A DNA stretch of 63,394 bases from Phycisphaerae bacterium (GTDB lineage Bacteria > Planctomycetota > Phycisphaerae > Tepidisphaerales > Tepidisphaeraceae): assembly GCA_025924315.1 (NCBI GenBank), contig JAICIO010000025.1:1-63394 (forward strand), in the 5' to 3' direction. Shown in pieces: positions 48,098 to 57,642 of this stretch (its first letter is position 1; each line of letters opens with the position of its first letter). The notes beneath the pieces were generated by a model, which was not told the origin of the DNA, made no database searches, and was given only the letters and a program-made list of their open reading frames with translations. The translations under genes were made by a program, and so were the position numbers.

Positions 48098-49294
48098 ATG
48101 GCCAGCAATCGTGGCGTTGCGTACATCGAGCCGGGCAAAGTCAAAGTCGAATCGATCGATTTCCCCAAGCTGTTCGATCCCGCGCGCAAGAAGAAGATCG
48201 AGCACGGCGTCATCCTGAAGATCATCTCGACCAACATCTGCGGATCGGATCAGCACATGGTCCGCGGGCGCACGACCGCGCCGGCGGGGCTCATCCTTGG
48301 TCATGAGATCACCGGCGAGGTGATCGAGACCGGCCGCGATGTCGAGTTCATCAAGAAAGGCGACATCGTCTCGGTGCCGTTCAACATCGCGTGCGGCCGC
48401 TGTCGCAACTGCAAGGAAGGCAAGACGGGCATCTGCGTGAACGTGAATCCGTCGCGTCCCGGCGCTGCCTACGGGTACGTCGATATGGGCGGATGGGTCG
48501 GCGGACAGGCCGAATATGTGATGGTTCCCTACGCCGACTTCAACCTGCTGAAGTTTCCGGACAAAGATGAAGCGATGGCGAAGATCAAGGACCTCACGCT
48601 GCTGAGCGATATCTTCCCGACCGGTTTTCATGGCGCGGTGACCGCCGGCGTCGGGCCGGGATCGGTCGTGTATGTCGCCGGCGCGGGTCCGGTGGGACTG
48701 GCATGCGCCCATTCCTGCCAGGTGCTCGGCGCCGCCGTCGTCATTGTCGGCGACTTGATTCCGGAGCGATTGAAACAAGCCAAGAGCTTCGGCTGCGAGA
48801 CGATCGACCTGAAGAAAGATGCAAAGATTTCCGAGCAGATCGAGCAGATCGTCGGCGAGCCGGAAGTGGACTGCGCCGTCGATTGCGTCGGCTTCGAAGC
48901 GCACGGCCAGGGCAAAGACGCCAAGACCGAAAAACCCGCCACGGTGCTCAACAGCATCATGGAAGTGACGCGCGCCGGCGGCGGACTCGGCATCCCGGGG
49001 CTTTATGTGACTGGCGATCCGGGCGGAGTCGATGAAAACGCAAAGATCGGCATGCTCGGCATCCGCATTGGACTCGGCTGGGCGAAGAGCCACCACTTCC
49101 ACACCGGCCAATGCCCGGTCATGAAATACAACCGCCAGCTGATGATGTGCATCCTGCACGACAAGTGCAAAATCGCAAAAGCCGTCAATGTCACCACGAT
49201 CAGCCTTGACGAGGCGCCGAAGGGCTACAAAGACTTCGACAAAGGCGCCGCCAAAAAATTCGTCATCGACCCCAACGACATGATCGCAGCGTGA
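48098..49294 (+). CDS. fdhA: Glutathione-independent formaldehyde dehydrogenase
   Basis: This encodes 398 residues, a zinc-dependent NAD dehydrogenase that oxidises formaldehyde. ICGSDQHMVRGRT holds a catalytic zinc Cys, GHEITGEVIE the His-Glu pair, and CGRCRNCKEGKTGIC the structural zinc ligands. VYVAGAGPVGLACAHSC is the NAD-binding glycine motif. Length and motif order match Pseudomonas FdhA. GGAGG lies seven bases before the ATG. Detoxification or C1 metabolism is likely. Confidence 0.95.
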   Translation: MASNRGVAYIEPGKVKVESIDFPKLFDPARKKKIEHGVILKIISTNICGSDQHMVRGRTTAPAGLILGHEITGEVIETGRDVEFIKKGDIVSVPFNIACGRCRNCKEGKTGICVNVNPSRPGAAYGYVDMGGWVGGQAEYVMVPYADFNLLKFPDKDEAMAKIKDLTLLSDIFPTGFHGAVTAGVGPGSVVYVAGAGPVGLACAHSCQVLGAAVVIVGDLIPERLKQAKSFGCETIDLKKDAKISEQIEQIVGEPEVDCAVDCVGFEAHGQGKDAKTEKPATVLNSIMEVTRAGGGLGIPGLYVTGDPGGVDENAKIGMLGIRIGLGWAKSHHFHTGQCPVMKYNRQLMMCILHDKCKIAKAVNVTTISLDEAPKGYKDFDKGAAKKFVIDPNDMIAA

Positions 49295-49309
49295 GATTGA
49301 TAGAACCGC

Positions 49310-49442
49310 AGATAAACGCGGATAAACGCGGATAAAGAAATTGTTGCCCACGAATCTCACGAATTGACACGAATCACGAATTCATTCGTGAAGATTCGTG
49401 AGATTCGTGGGCGATTCTCTTCCCCTATCTGCGTTCATCTGC
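49310..49442. repeat. Inverted repeat ACCGCAGATAAACGCGGATAAA / CACGAATC
   Basis: CGCAGATAAACGCGGATAAA is mirrored by CTATCTGCGTTCATCTGCGG, and CCCACGAATCTCACGAATT by ATTCGTGAGATTCGTGGG. It fills the gap between fdhA and the WbsX-like gene and may help terminate both. Confidence 0.75.
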
Positions 49443-49445
49443 GGC

Positions 49446-50606
49446 TCATTTCTTCGGCGGGAAGACTTCTTTCACTGCGTCGAGATATTGCATGCCGAAC
49501 TTTTCGTCAGGTTCGAGATAGCTTCCCTCCGGCCATTCGTTCCAGGCATTCAGCGTGATCACCTTCGGCTGCTTTGGGTGCGCATCGATCCACTGCTTCG
49601 CGTTCACGAGCGCCGCCTTGAACTTCTCCGGCGTCGAATCGTTGATGTGCGCCGCGATTTCATTCAACACCCTCGCGTTGTTGTCCCAGCCGATGGAAAC
49701 GTTCGGAAAATACGGAACCGTGAACTGCTTCGCGAAATCATCCCACTGCGCTTCGGCCTTTTTCGCCCAATCTTCGTAATGCCCCGCCGGCCAAACTGAG
49801 TGCGCCCACGTGTATGACGTGACGCTGTCGAAACCGAGCTGATCGAGTGTTTCCTGCTTCGTCTTCTTCGTCTCGCCCGGAACCGCCGACGGCAGTTCCG
49901 GCAATTGAAAGAGCACCGCGTTCAGATGCAATTCACCGAGCCCGGCCTCGCGAACCTTGCGACGGAAATCGTCGAGCGCTTCGCGCGTCGGCTTCACCCC
50001 GCCGAGGCCTTTGATCAGCGTGCCGACTTCATAGATCGAAAAGTACAACTTGCCATCAATCCGCCAGTAATTTGGTTGTTTTAAATAGCCTTGCGCTAGA
50101 ATGTGATCGATGGCGGAGTCGAACGTCTTGCGATCGCATTCGCCGGGCCAGATCGTGCCTTTGTTGCCCGGGCGGCCTTTGGGAAAGATGTCGATGAAGG
50201 TGTGATTCGCCCACATCAGCGCAAACTTGATGCGCTCGCGGTTCGGGGTTTTCATCAATCCGTCGTTCAAAGCGGCTTCGAGAAACGGCTGGTTGTCGTA
50301 CCAGTACCAATCCATGATGAAGCAGTTCACGCCGTGATCCGCAGCCGCATCGATCTTCTTCGCCATCACCTGCGGATCCGATTCATCGAGTGGCCCCCAC
50401 GCCGGCACGCGTGGTTGGTAATGCCCCGGATACTTCGGCTTGCTCGCCGCGATCATCTGATACTCGGTCCACCCTTTGCCAAGAAACGCCTCCATCCGCG
50501 GCTCACGGTGATAGTCCGGCCAGTAATACGCCGCGAGGGTGTAATCCTCCGCGAAGGAAGACGCCGCAACGATCGAGAAAGCGAGCAGCAAAATCAAAAC
50601 GCGCAT
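49446..50606 (-). CDS. Exported WbsX-like (GH99-like) protein
   Basis: This encodes 386 residues, starting at MRVLILLLAFSIVAAS (signal peptide). LAAYYWPDYHREPRMEAFLG and FIMDWYWYDNQPFLE, then ALMWANHTF and VITLNAWNEWPEGSYLEPD, are the conserved blocks of WbsX proteins found in polysaccharide clusters and related to GH99 endo-mannosidases. The acidic residues in these blocks are probably catalytic. The export signal suggests action on external mannan-like glycan. Confidence 0.88.
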   Translation of the reverse strand: MRVLILLLAFSIVAASSFAEDYTLAAYYWPDYHREPRMEAFLGKGWTEYQMIAASKPKYPGHYQPRVPAWGPLDESDPQVMAKKIDAAADHGVNCFIMDWYWYDNQPFLEAALNDGLMKTPNRERIKFALMWANHTFIDIFPKGRPGNKGTIWPGECDRKTFDSAIDHILAQGYLKQPNYWRIDGKLYFSIYEVGTLIKGLGGVKPTREALDDFRRKVREAGLGELHLNAVLFQLPELPSAVPGETKKTKQETLDQLGFDSVTSYTWAHSVWPAGHYEDWAKKAEAQWDDFAKQFTVPYFPNVSIGWDNNARVLNEIAAHINDSTPEKFKAALVNAKQWIDAHPKQPKVITLNAWNEWPEGSYLEPDEKFGMQYLDAVKEVFPPKK

Positions 50607-50616
50607 GCGCGCATCG

Positions 50617-50641
50617 TAGCACGGGTTTTCAACCCGTGCAT
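50617..50641. repeat. Half copy of the GTAGCACGGGTTTTCAACCCG repeat
   Basis: One arm with its own small palindrome is left; the mirrored arm found at 46213-46283 is missing. Located just upstream of the WbsX-like gene. Confidence 0.7.
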
Positions 50642-50721
50642 TTTGTTTGTCCACTAAGGTCACGAAGGGACACGAACAATAGCAACCTTTCTTCTTCGTG
50701 TCCCTTCGTGTCCTTAGTGGA

Positions 50722-51459
50722 TCAACTCTTTCGCGCGATCGTCCGAACGAAGCCGAATGTTCGACCGTTGTCGATCTCGAGCATCTTCGCTTCGCTCAAG
50801 CGGCCGTCTCGACGCTCGCCGTCGCAAGCTTCGGCGCAGATGAGATTCCAGTCGCGCCAGAACGTCCAGCCCTCTTCAAGCCAATCACTCCGCTCGACCG
50901 TGACAAGCCCCGTCTTCTCCCAATGCCTCCGCCACCACCCCGCAGAGTGAAAGCTGCAGAATTCCCAGTCCCAGAATGGCCGGGCATGCTCGGGCACTTC
51001 GCCGTTCAGTTCATGCGCAACGCCCGGAACGACGATCCCCAGCACACCGCCGGGCTTGAGAAATTTCGTCACGTACCCGACATACAAATCATCCGTACCG
51101 AAGTAGTGATATGCATCAAAGCTGACGATCGCGTCGAACGAATTCTCCGCGAAAGGCATCGCGTGCGCTTCGACGTGCATCGGCGTGATGAGATGCGACA
51201 GCCCCGCCGCTTCAATGCGCTTCTGGTTGTCCGCCGGCCGAATCCACAAATCGGCCGCAAGGACCTGCACGCCAAATTCCTTCGCGAGAAAGATCGAGCT
51301 GGCGGCCATGCCGCAGCCCAGGTCCAGCACGCGCATCTCTGGCTTCAGCTCGACCGCTTCGCTGAGCCACTCCGCCAGCCAGAGCACGTTCGGCCCCATG
51401 GCGGTGTCGATCATCCATTGAATGTCGTAACGAGAAGATCGCGGAAAGCGTGATTGCAT
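50722..51459 (-). CDS. SAM-dependent methyltransferase
   Basis: This encodes 245 residues, class I Rossmann fold. VLDLGCGMAASSIFLA is motif I (SAM binding), ADLWIRPADNQKRI the acidic loop region, and FDAIVSFDAYHYFGTDDLYV motif II, followed by FLKPGGVLGIVVPG (motif III). It looks like a small-molecule or sugar methyltransferase. Substrate unknown. Confidence 0.88.
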   Translation of the reverse strand: MQSRFPRSSRYDIQWMIDTAMGPNVLWLAEWLSEAVELKPEMRVLDLGCGMAASSIFLAKEFGVQVLAADLWIRPADNQKRIEAAGLSHLITPMHVEAHAMPFAENSFDAIVSFDAYHYFGTDDLYVGYVTKFLKPGGVLGIVVPGVAHELNGEVPEHARPFWDWEFCSFHSAGWWRRHWEKTGLVTVERSDWLEEGWTFWRDWNLICAEACDGERRDGRLSEAKMLEIDNGRTFGFVRTIARKS

Positions 51460-51663
51460 GATGATTGCCTGTTTTCAGAAAGGAGTTGAGCTCGGCGCAT
51501 GGCGCAGCTCGTTGAAAGATCCGCCGCGATGGAGGGCTCAGGCAATCACAAACGCTGAATTAACCTTACGGCGAAGAAAAGAGCAAAAGAATTTTTCCCC
51601 ATCGGTGTTTATCAGTGCCCCATCGGTGGCTAATCTTTCCGTTCCATTTTCAAAAGGAACACG

Positions 51664-52422
51664 ATGCCCAAGCTCCCGATATCGATTCAGCTTTACACAG
51701 TTCGCAGCCTGATGCAGAAGGACTTCGCCGGCACGATCGAAGACGTCGCGAAGATTGGTTACAAGGCCGTTGAGCTGGCGGGGTTTGGCCCGCACAGCGC
51801 CCCCGAGGTGAAGAAAATCTGCGCGGACGCGGGCGTGGCGATTTCGGGCGCCCATGTCGGCATCGATGCGCTCGAGAAGGACGCGAATAAGGCGCTCGAC
51901 GAGCAGGCGGCGCTCGGCAACAAGAACGTCATCATCCCCTACCTCGCCAACGAATATCGCACGGTCGACGGCTACAAGAAGGCGGCCGCGTCGATGAATA
52001 AGATCGCGGCCGAGTGCCAGAAGCGCGGGATGGAGCTGGCGTATCACAACCATAGCTTCGAGTTCGACAAACTGGACGGCGGGCAGAACGGCTTCGACAT
52101 CCTTTACGCCAATTCCGATCCCACGCTCGTGAAGGCGGAGCTCGACGTTTACTGGCTGAAGCACGGCGGGCAGGATCCCGTCGCGATCATCAACAAGTTC
52201 GGCAAGCGAACGCTCGTTCTTCACCTCAAAGACATGGCCGCCGGTCCCGATCGCAAGTTCGCGCCGGTTGGCGAAGGCATCCTCGATTTCAAAGCGATCC
52301 TCGACGCGGCCGCGAAGCACGGCGTGAAATACGGCGCCGTGGAACAGGATGACACGTACGGCGTGAATCCATTAGAAGCGATCAAGACGAGCTTCAATAA
52401 CCTGCAGAAGCTGAATGCATAA
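51664..52422 (+). CDS. Sugar phosphate isomerase/epimerase (TIM barrel)
   Basis: This encodes 252 residues of the xylose-isomerase-like AP2Ec family. ISIQLYTVRSLMQKDFAGTI is the typical start; MELAYHNHSFEF holds a metal-binding His and Glu; LVLHLKDMA and GAVEQDDTYG give the other ligands. Such enzymes epimerise or isomerise sugars and inositol derivatives. AAAAGGAACACG precedes the ATG. Confidence 0.9.
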   Translation: MPKLPISIQLYTVRSLMQKDFAGTIEDVAKIGYKAVELAGFGPHSAPEVKKICADAGVAISGAHVGIDALEKDANKALDEQAALGNKNVIIPYLANEYRTVDGYKKAAASMNKIAAECQKRGMELAYHNHSFEFDKLDGGQNGFDILYANSDPTLVKAELDVYWLKHGGQDPVAIINKFGKRTLVLHLKDMAAGPDRKFAPVGEGILDFKAILDAAAKHGVKYGAVEQDDTYGVNPLEAIKTSFNNLQKLNA

Positions 52423-52426
52423 AATT

Positions 52427-52502
52427 GTAGGGTGCGCTTCAGCGCACCGGTTATTCTTCGCGGTGAAACAAAATAACCGGTGCGCTGAAGCGCACCCTAC
52501 AA
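52427..52502. repeat. Palindrome of the GTAGGGTGCGCTTCAGCGC family
   Basis: GTAGGGTGCGCTTCAGCGCA is mirrored by TGCGCTGAAGCGCACCCTAC just after the sugar isomerase. Nearly identical to 10018-10091 and 14125-14198. Confidence 0.88.
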
Positions 52503-52526
52503 AGGCAATCTGCCCGCCCCACCCGC

Positions 52527-52549
52527 CGGGGTCACGAATCGTGACCCCG
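52527..52549. terminator. Possible bidirectional terminator hairpin
   Basis: CGGGGTCACGA and TCGTGACCCCG form a perfect hairpin between convergent genes. It lacks a T-run on either side, so its strength is doubtful. The same stem family forms the terminator at 55666. Confidence 0.4.
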
Positions 52550-52586
52550 TCAGGCTTGAAAGGAGGAATCGGCTTACGTCACTTTT

Positions 52587-52982
52587 CTAGTAGTGATCGT
52601 GATGGTCCACATGTTCCTCGACCGTCACGTGACGATCACCTTTGTCGTCCGGATGGAAATAAATTTGATACGTGTGGCCGACGTTCAGCGATTCCTGCGT
52701 CACCGTATTGTTGTCGAGCACGATGTTGTGATCATGCCGCGACGGATCGACCGTGAGCGATTGGCCCTTGTCGATGTTCCCGCTGTAGAGCAGTTTGTTC
52801 GTGTTCTTGTCGACCACGTAAACCATTCCATGGTGCGGCGCGGTGAAAGCAACCTGCTCGTCGCCCGAGCTGACCATCTGCGCGTTGGGCGGAACATTTG
52901 GATTATTCGAAGCGCAACCCGCGAGTCCGACCGCGAGCGCAAATCCTGCGAACGGTGTGACGAAATGGCGTAAAGCAGACAT
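52587..52982 (-). CDS. Small exported lipoprotein, histidine-rich C-terminus
   Basis: This encodes 131 residues. GGAGGTGTT lies directly before the ATG. The signal ends in the lipobox VGLAGC. The mature part has a beta-rich core (VAFTAPHHGMVYVVDKNTNK) and ends EEHVDHHDHY, which could bind metal. No family is recognised; similar small lipoproteins with a 'stickiness' tail occur in planctomycetes. Confidence 0.75.
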   Translation of the reverse strand: MSALRHFVTPFAGFALAVGLAGCASNNPNVPPNAQMVSSGDEQVAFTAPHHGMVYVVDKNTNKLLYSGNIDKGQSLTVDPSRHDHNIVLDNNTVTQESLNVGHTYQIYFHPDDKGDRHVTVEEHVDHHDHY

Positions 52983-53055
52983 AACACCTCCTGGCTGCGA
53001 GTTTAGAAATTGAGCACGAGGCTCAACGAGGAGATGTGCAATGCGAGTGCCGCGC

Positions 53056-54630
53056 TTACGAGATGTACACGACAAATGCGCCGATCGCGCGGCCTTCCAT
53101 GTAATTCCCGTCCGTGTCGGCCACTTGCTCCCCTTTGACGCGGACGATGTATTCGCCGTTGTCCGTCGCATCCCACGATCCGCCGGGCGCGGAGAATGCA
53201 TAGGTCGCGGTCACGATGCCGTCCGATGACGACATCGCGAACAAGCTCACCGGCCGCGACGTGCCGTCCGGTAGATAAACGCGAATGTCATTGCGATCGA
53301 TGGTTGAAGAATCCAATCCCGAATCATCGCGATATGTAACGGCAATCTTTTGCGTTGTGGGCGCGCTGGACGAACGATGCCCAGGTTGCGCGTCGGCGAT
53401 GGGGCCTTCTGCGGTCCATACCCGAAGCAGCGCAAACTCTCCCTTGTGGGAACCCGCGAGCCACAGTGAGCCATCCATCGATTCAATCCCGTCGAACAGG
53501 TTAAACGTGCTGAAAGGAATCGCGAGATTTCCGTTGACCCCAAACGTCGGATCCAGCGTTCCGTTCGCGTTGAAACGATAGGCGTTATTGCCAAGTCCGG
53601 TTAGCGCGCCGGCCAGCAACTTACCCTTTTCCGTGGGGATGAAATAATTCGATCCATCCAACAGGTCACCCACTTCGTCATACGAATGAAAGTAATTCGG
53701 ATCGAGGTTTCCGGACGCATCAAAATGCTTTACGCCGTAATACTCGGTCGAGAAGGTTGCTGATCCGTCGGCGAGGATCGCACCCGCTTCAAAGAAATCA
53801 GCCCCGACGAAACCCGGAGAAGAAGGTGTATCGACGATCGCCGAGGCCTTATCGCGGTTGAGTCGATGGATCCCGTAAGAGTAATTCTCGATGTCTTCCG
53901 GCGCTTCTCCATCTTCCGGATCGCCGGGATCAAATGTCGTCCAGTAATGCTGCTCGATCGCGGTGATCGCTCCGTCCGATCCTTGGCGCAATACGCGTAT
54001 CGTTCCTGAAAAGTTGCTCGCCAGCGAACCGCTGAAACGATAAAGACCCTTCGTGCCGAACGTCGCATCGTGGAACCCCGTCGGCAAAAAGCGTTCGACC
54101 GCAGCGACCGGACCGGCCGATGTGGACGGATCCAACGGATTCACATAGCCACCCAGTAGAACCCCGCCATCATTCGCGAGGGTCATTGAGCTGACTGCAA
54201 TACTCGAGCCTGAGGTTCCGGCACGGCCGAAGTTCGAATCGAGCGATCCGCTCGATTTAAAACGCGAAACGAACGATTCGAAGACGCCGTTCTCGCCCTC
54301 CCACGCGATAACGATTTTGCCATCGTGTGCGACTGCGACCGACAAGATTGATGTCACCTGCCCGGTCATCAGCATCGAGACCGTTCCACCGGAGCCAAAT
54401 GATCGGTCCAGCGTGCCGTCGAGTTCATACCGCGCTAAAGCAAGACCCACACCGGCGTCGGATTTGTAAAAGCCCACGGCAACCACGCGGCCATCAGAGG
54501 TCGATGCCACGTGACTGATCTCCGCCGATCCTCCGGAGAAGGAGGTCAGCACGCGCCCGCCGTCGCCGAAACTCGTATCAATCTGCCCCGCCGAGAGCAT
54601 TCGGCGCGGTTCAAGTGTTTCAATCATCAT
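53056..54630 (-). CDS. Delta-60 repeat surface protein
   Basis: This encodes 524 residues. MMIETLEPRRMLSAGQIDTS is the planctomycete export motif followed at once by the first delta-60 unit; GTLDRSFGSGGTV, GSLDSNFGRAGTS and GTLDPTFGVNGNL are further units. The last 100 residues form the same Ig-like domain (RVKGEQVADTDGNYM) as in the protein encoded at 43409. Probably a cell-surface protein of unknown ligand. Confidence 0.82.
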   Translation of the reverse strand: MMIETLEPRRMLSAGQIDTSFGDGGRVLTSFSGGSAEISHVASTSDGRVVAVGFYKSDAGVGLALARYELDGTLDRSFGSGGTVSMLMTGQVTSILSVAVAHDGKIVIAWEGENGVFESFVSRFKSSGSLDSNFGRAGTSGSSIAVSSMTLANDGGVLLGGYVNPLDPSTSAGPVAAVERFLPTGFHDATFGTKGLYRFSGSLASNFSGTIRVLRQGSDGAITAIEQHYWTTFDPGDPEDGEAPEDIENYSYGIHRLNRDKASAIVDTPSSPGFVGADFFEAGAILADGSATFSTEYYGVKHFDASGNLDPNYFHSYDEVGDLLDGSNYFIPTEKGKLLAGALTGLGNNAYRFNANGTLDPTFGVNGNLAIPFSTFNLFDGIESMDGSLWLAGSHKGEFALLRVWTAEGPIADAQPGHRSSSAPTTQKIAVTYRDDSGLDSSTIDRNDIRVYLPDGTSRPVSLFAMSSSDGIVTATYAFSAPGGSWDATDNGEYIVRVKGEQVADTDGNYMEGRAIGAFVVYIS

Positions 54631-54788
54631 GAATGTCGTACCCCTTTGCACCGTCAACCTACTCGTCTCTATCAGACGCCACAAATTCGCGCAATTTTCG
54701 CGTGCGCGCGCGAAAGGGGTCCCGATGTTCGGTCGATACGTCAGATGAGCCGCGCCATCGGCTCACGACCGATAAACGGGAGGCGTTT

Positions 54789-55637
54789 ATGCGAACGACG
54801 ATCACGATTCTCGCGGCCATGCTCATTGCCGGTGCGACCGGTTGCGCCCAGAGCGGCAAGCAGGCGTACACGCCGGACGAGTATTACCAGCAGGGTCTCG
54901 CGAACGAGAAGGCGGGGGAGACCGGTCGAGCGATGATGCATTATGGACAGGCGGTCGACGCCAATCCGATGCACGCGCCGTCGCTTTATCACCTCGGCGT
55001 GCTGCAGACCAATACGGGCGAGTATCTTCGCGCGGTGGCGACCTGGCGGCAGTACGTTCACGCGACGCACAACTCGGGCGAGGCGTGGAGCAATCTCGGC
55101 TGGACGTACGAAAAGATGGGCTGGTCGCGCAATGCCGAAGGCGCCTATCGCAGTGGCCTCATCGCCGATGCGAAATCGAAGGCATGCCAGACGAACCTCG
55201 GGCTGTTCCTCGCGCGTCATAACCAGCCGGCGGAGGCGCTCACGCACCTCCAGTGCGCAATGACTCCCTCCGAAGCTCACACCAATCTCGCGATCATCTA
55301 CCGCGAGCAGGGTTTGAATTCGAAAGCCGATCTCGAGCTCGCGAAGGCGAAGGGCGTCGATCCCTCCAACGTCGCGGTGCTTCTGGAAGAAGACCAGGAC
55401 GAAACGCCGGTGACAAACGAAGACGAGTCGGCATTCTTCAACGAGCCGCAGACGGACGAGTCCGCGTTCTTCAACAAGGATCAGACCGCGGCGCAGGACG
55501 ATTCGTCGGATGACGAACAGGCCCAGCAGCCCGCTCACGAAGAGCAGCAGCAGGCGACCGAAGCCGCGCCATCAAACGACGACGCGCAGACGCAGATCGA
55601 CGAAAGTGATCTGCTGATCAACCCCGATCCGCACTAA
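54789..55637 (+). CDS. TPR-repeat lipoprotein with acidic tail
   Basis: This encodes 282 residues from the ATG with GGGAGGCGTTT upstream. The signal ends at the lipobox GATGC. About four tetratricopeptide repeats follow (YYQQGLANEKAGETGRAMMH, SLYHLGVLQTNTGEYLRAVA and others), which hold protein partners. The C-terminal 80 residues are acidic and Gln-rich and contain a twice-repeated DESAFFN motif. Periplasmic scaffold role inferred. Confidence 0.82.
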   Translation: MRTTITILAAMLIAGATGCAQSGKQAYTPDEYYQQGLANEKAGETGRAMMHYGQAVDANPMHAPSLYHLGVLQTNTGEYLRAVATWRQYVHATHNSGEAWSNLGWTYEKMGWSRNAEGAYRSGLIADAKSKACQTNLGLFLARHNQPAEALTHLQCAMTPSEAHTNLAIIYREQGLNSKADLELAKAKGVDPSNVAVLLEEDQDETPVTNEDESAFFNEPQTDESAFFNKDQTAAQDDSSDDEQAQQPAHEEQQQATEAAPSNDDAQTQIDESDLLINPDPH

Positions 55638-55665
55638 CAGGATCGATCAACGAATCTTCACCCGG

Positions 55666-55695
55666 CGGGGTCACTTTAGTGACCCCGTCTTTTTT
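55666..55695 (+). terminator. Intrinsic terminator after the TPR lipoprotein
   Basis: CGGGGTCA and TGACCCCG form a perfect hairpin followed by TCTTTTTTT. It overlaps the 3' end of the convergent minus-strand gene. Confidence 0.9.
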
Positions 55696-56699
55696 TGCTC
55701 GGGCGGATGCGTGAACAGATAAGGCAGATCGAACAACGTCTTCCCTGTGTCCCACTCCGGCAACGCGAATGAATGCTCGATCCGCTCGTTTTTCCGCTCC
55801 AGAACATGGTCTCGCGCTGAATCGCGGAATACCACATACCATCGCGCGCCCATCTCCGGCTTCCAGTGGCTGGTGAACTTTACGACCTCCAGTTTTCGGC
55901 CCTTCTTTGCCTTGTCCAGATCGTACTGAAAGACGAGTGGCTCGTGCTTTTCGTCGCCGACGGATTCACGCCAGACGTAACCACTTTCGCAGTGGAAGAC
56001 GTGACCGGTTTTGTCTCCCTCAGCCGGGCGAAGCGATTCCACGCGCTCGAGCCATCGCCAGGCAATCAATCCCTTGCCCTTTGCATAATCGTACAGCTCG
56101 AACATTAATCCCTCGCGTTGCCACTCGCTCGTCAAACGAACGGCCGGATTGAGTGCGAAGCCGGTCTTATTGTGACTGCCCCAGTCGTTCGTCGCCCAGT
56201 CGATCGTCGCGTACGTCTGCTGCTCCTTAACGCTGCCGTTCTTGTCGATCTCGTACTTCCGCGTCTTGGGATTGAACACAAACCGGTCCTGCCGAAACGT
56301 GCTCAAGAACCCTTCGCCGGGCTTCATGAAGCGTTTCATCCAAATGCACCCCGGCGCCGCGCCTTCACCGTTCACTTCTTCGAATCGGCGGATCCACTTC
56401 TCCTCGTTCTGCTTCCCGCAGCGCATCACTTCGTAGCGAAGCTGGATCTCGTGCTCCGTCGCCTTGTACACCTCGTAGCAATTCGCATCGGAAAACTTGT
56501 TGAGCACAAACGTTTGCACGCCCGTGCCATCCGGATCTTTGTCCGCATACACATCCGTTCCGCCGATCGTCCACTCGTTGTGAGCGTCGTCCTTCTGCAG
56601 GATGTAATCGAGCAGATCGATCGGCGCGTCAGCCGGCGCTGCGTGCGATGTCATGGGGATCAAAATAAGAACTGCCAGGAGAAGCCGCGTTACGAACAT
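55671..56699 (-). CDS. Exported beta-rich protein of unknown function
   Basis: This encodes 342 residues with a signal peptide (LLLAVLILIPMTSHA). The mature protein is rich in Trp, Tyr and charged residues; NKFSDANCYEVYKATEHEIQ and YVWRESVGDEKHEPLVFQYD suggest a concanavalin- or lipocalin-like beta sandwich. No catalytic motif is clear. Its start overlaps the end of the PrsW-like gene by ten bases, so it is coupled to it. Confidence 0.65.
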   Translation of the reverse strand: MFVTRLLLAVLILIPMTSHAAPADAPIDLLDYILQKDDAHNEWTIGGTDVYADKDPDGTGVQTFVLNKFSDANCYEVYKATEHEIQLRYEVMRCGKQNEEKWIRRFEEVNGEGAAPGCIWMKRFMKPGEGFLSTFRQDRFVFNPKTRKYEIDKNGSVKEQQTYATIDWATNDWGSHNKTGFALNPAVRLTSEWQREGLMFELYDYAKGKGLIAWRWLERVESLRPAEGDKTGHVFHCESGYVWRESVGDEKHEPLVFQYDLDKAKKGRKLEVVKFTSHWKPEMGARWYVVFRDSARDHVLERKNERIEHSFALPEWDTGKTLFDLPYLFTHPPEQKKTGSLK

Positions 56700-57598
56700 T
56701 CCACCATTGTGCCCGATGGCTCGGCTTCCGCACAGCCATCCGCCCGCCAGGCCCAACGCACCGCAATGAAGAGCAAGAGCATTGCGGCGAAGAGGGACGG
56801 GATTTGCGCGACGGGACCGAAGCTCGCCTGGCTTGCGTTGTGAAATCCGTGCAATGCTGCGGCGATCGCGAGGCCAGACAGAATTGAAACCATTCGACCA
56901 AATCTCGCGCACAGCAGCGCGCTCGCGACGGCGGCGCCGATGGCGCTCCAGAACGCGTGCGCGGGCGCGGCAGCGCCGAAGCGCATCACATATTCCCACG
57001 CCGGTGCGCCGCGGCGGCCGTAGACGAGATCCGCGTAGATAAACGACTCCGCCAGTCCAAAGATCAATCCGCCCATCGCGGCGCTCAGCATGAAGCTGCG
57101 CACCCGGCGCGATCGCCCGATCGCGAAGAAGATCATCGCGGGCATCAGCTTGATCGACTCTTCGAAAATCGCGACGCCGAGCAGTTGCGCGGTGAACGCG
57201 TAACCAAACGGTTTCGCCTCAACCGCCTGCCGCTGAAGTCCGTCGATCCATGTCCACGGAAACACCAGCACCGACGTGTCCGCGTGTGAAGCATCATTCC
57301 GATCGCCCCACTGAATCATCCACACCGCGCAGACCGAGAGCATCAATGTGAACAGACAGCTTGCGATGATGCGTCGGCGCTCGATCCCGCCACCCAACAT
57401 CGCAACGAACGTCGCGCCCATCGCCAGATTCACCGCGAGCGTCATGAGGATGAGGCCGTACGACGTGATCGGCTTGTCCCCCGGCGCCGCCGCGGTGAAG
57501 AGCGCAAACATCACGATCGCATAAATCCCGAGCATCCCCGCCCACACCCGCCGCGGGAGTTTATCTGGTTCCGATAACTGAACATCGATTGCGGTCAT
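56690..57598 (-). CDS. PrsW-family intramembrane protease-like protein
   Basis: This encodes 302 residues with about eight membrane helices. FEESIKLMPAMIFF contains the EExxK motif, GLAESFIYADL the second Glu and HAFWSAIGAAV plus ALHGFHNASQ the His motifs typical of the PrsW/CPBP glutamic protease superfamily. PrsW cleaves anti-sigma factors in Bacillus; the target here is unknown. It overlaps the following exported-protein gene, which may be a partner or substrate. Confidence 0.85.
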   Translation of the reverse strand: MTAIDVQLSEPDKLPRRVWAGMLGIYAIVMFALFTAAAPGDKPITSYGLILMTLAVNLAMGATFVAMLGGGIERRRIIASCLFTLMLSVCAVWMIQWGDRNDASHADTSVLVFPWTWIDGLQRQAVEAKPFGYAFTAQLLGVAIFEESIKLMPAMIFFAIGRSRRVRSFMLSAAMGGLIFGLAESFIYADLVYGRRGAPAWEYVMRFGAAAPAHAFWSAIGAAVASALLCARFGRMVSILSGLAIAAALHGFHNASQASFGPVAQIPSLFAAMLLLFIAVRWAWRADGCAEAEPSGTMVECS

Positions 57599-57642
57599 GC
57601 GGAGTCGGCAACCGAGTGCTGACTCGAACAAGATCGGCGCTT

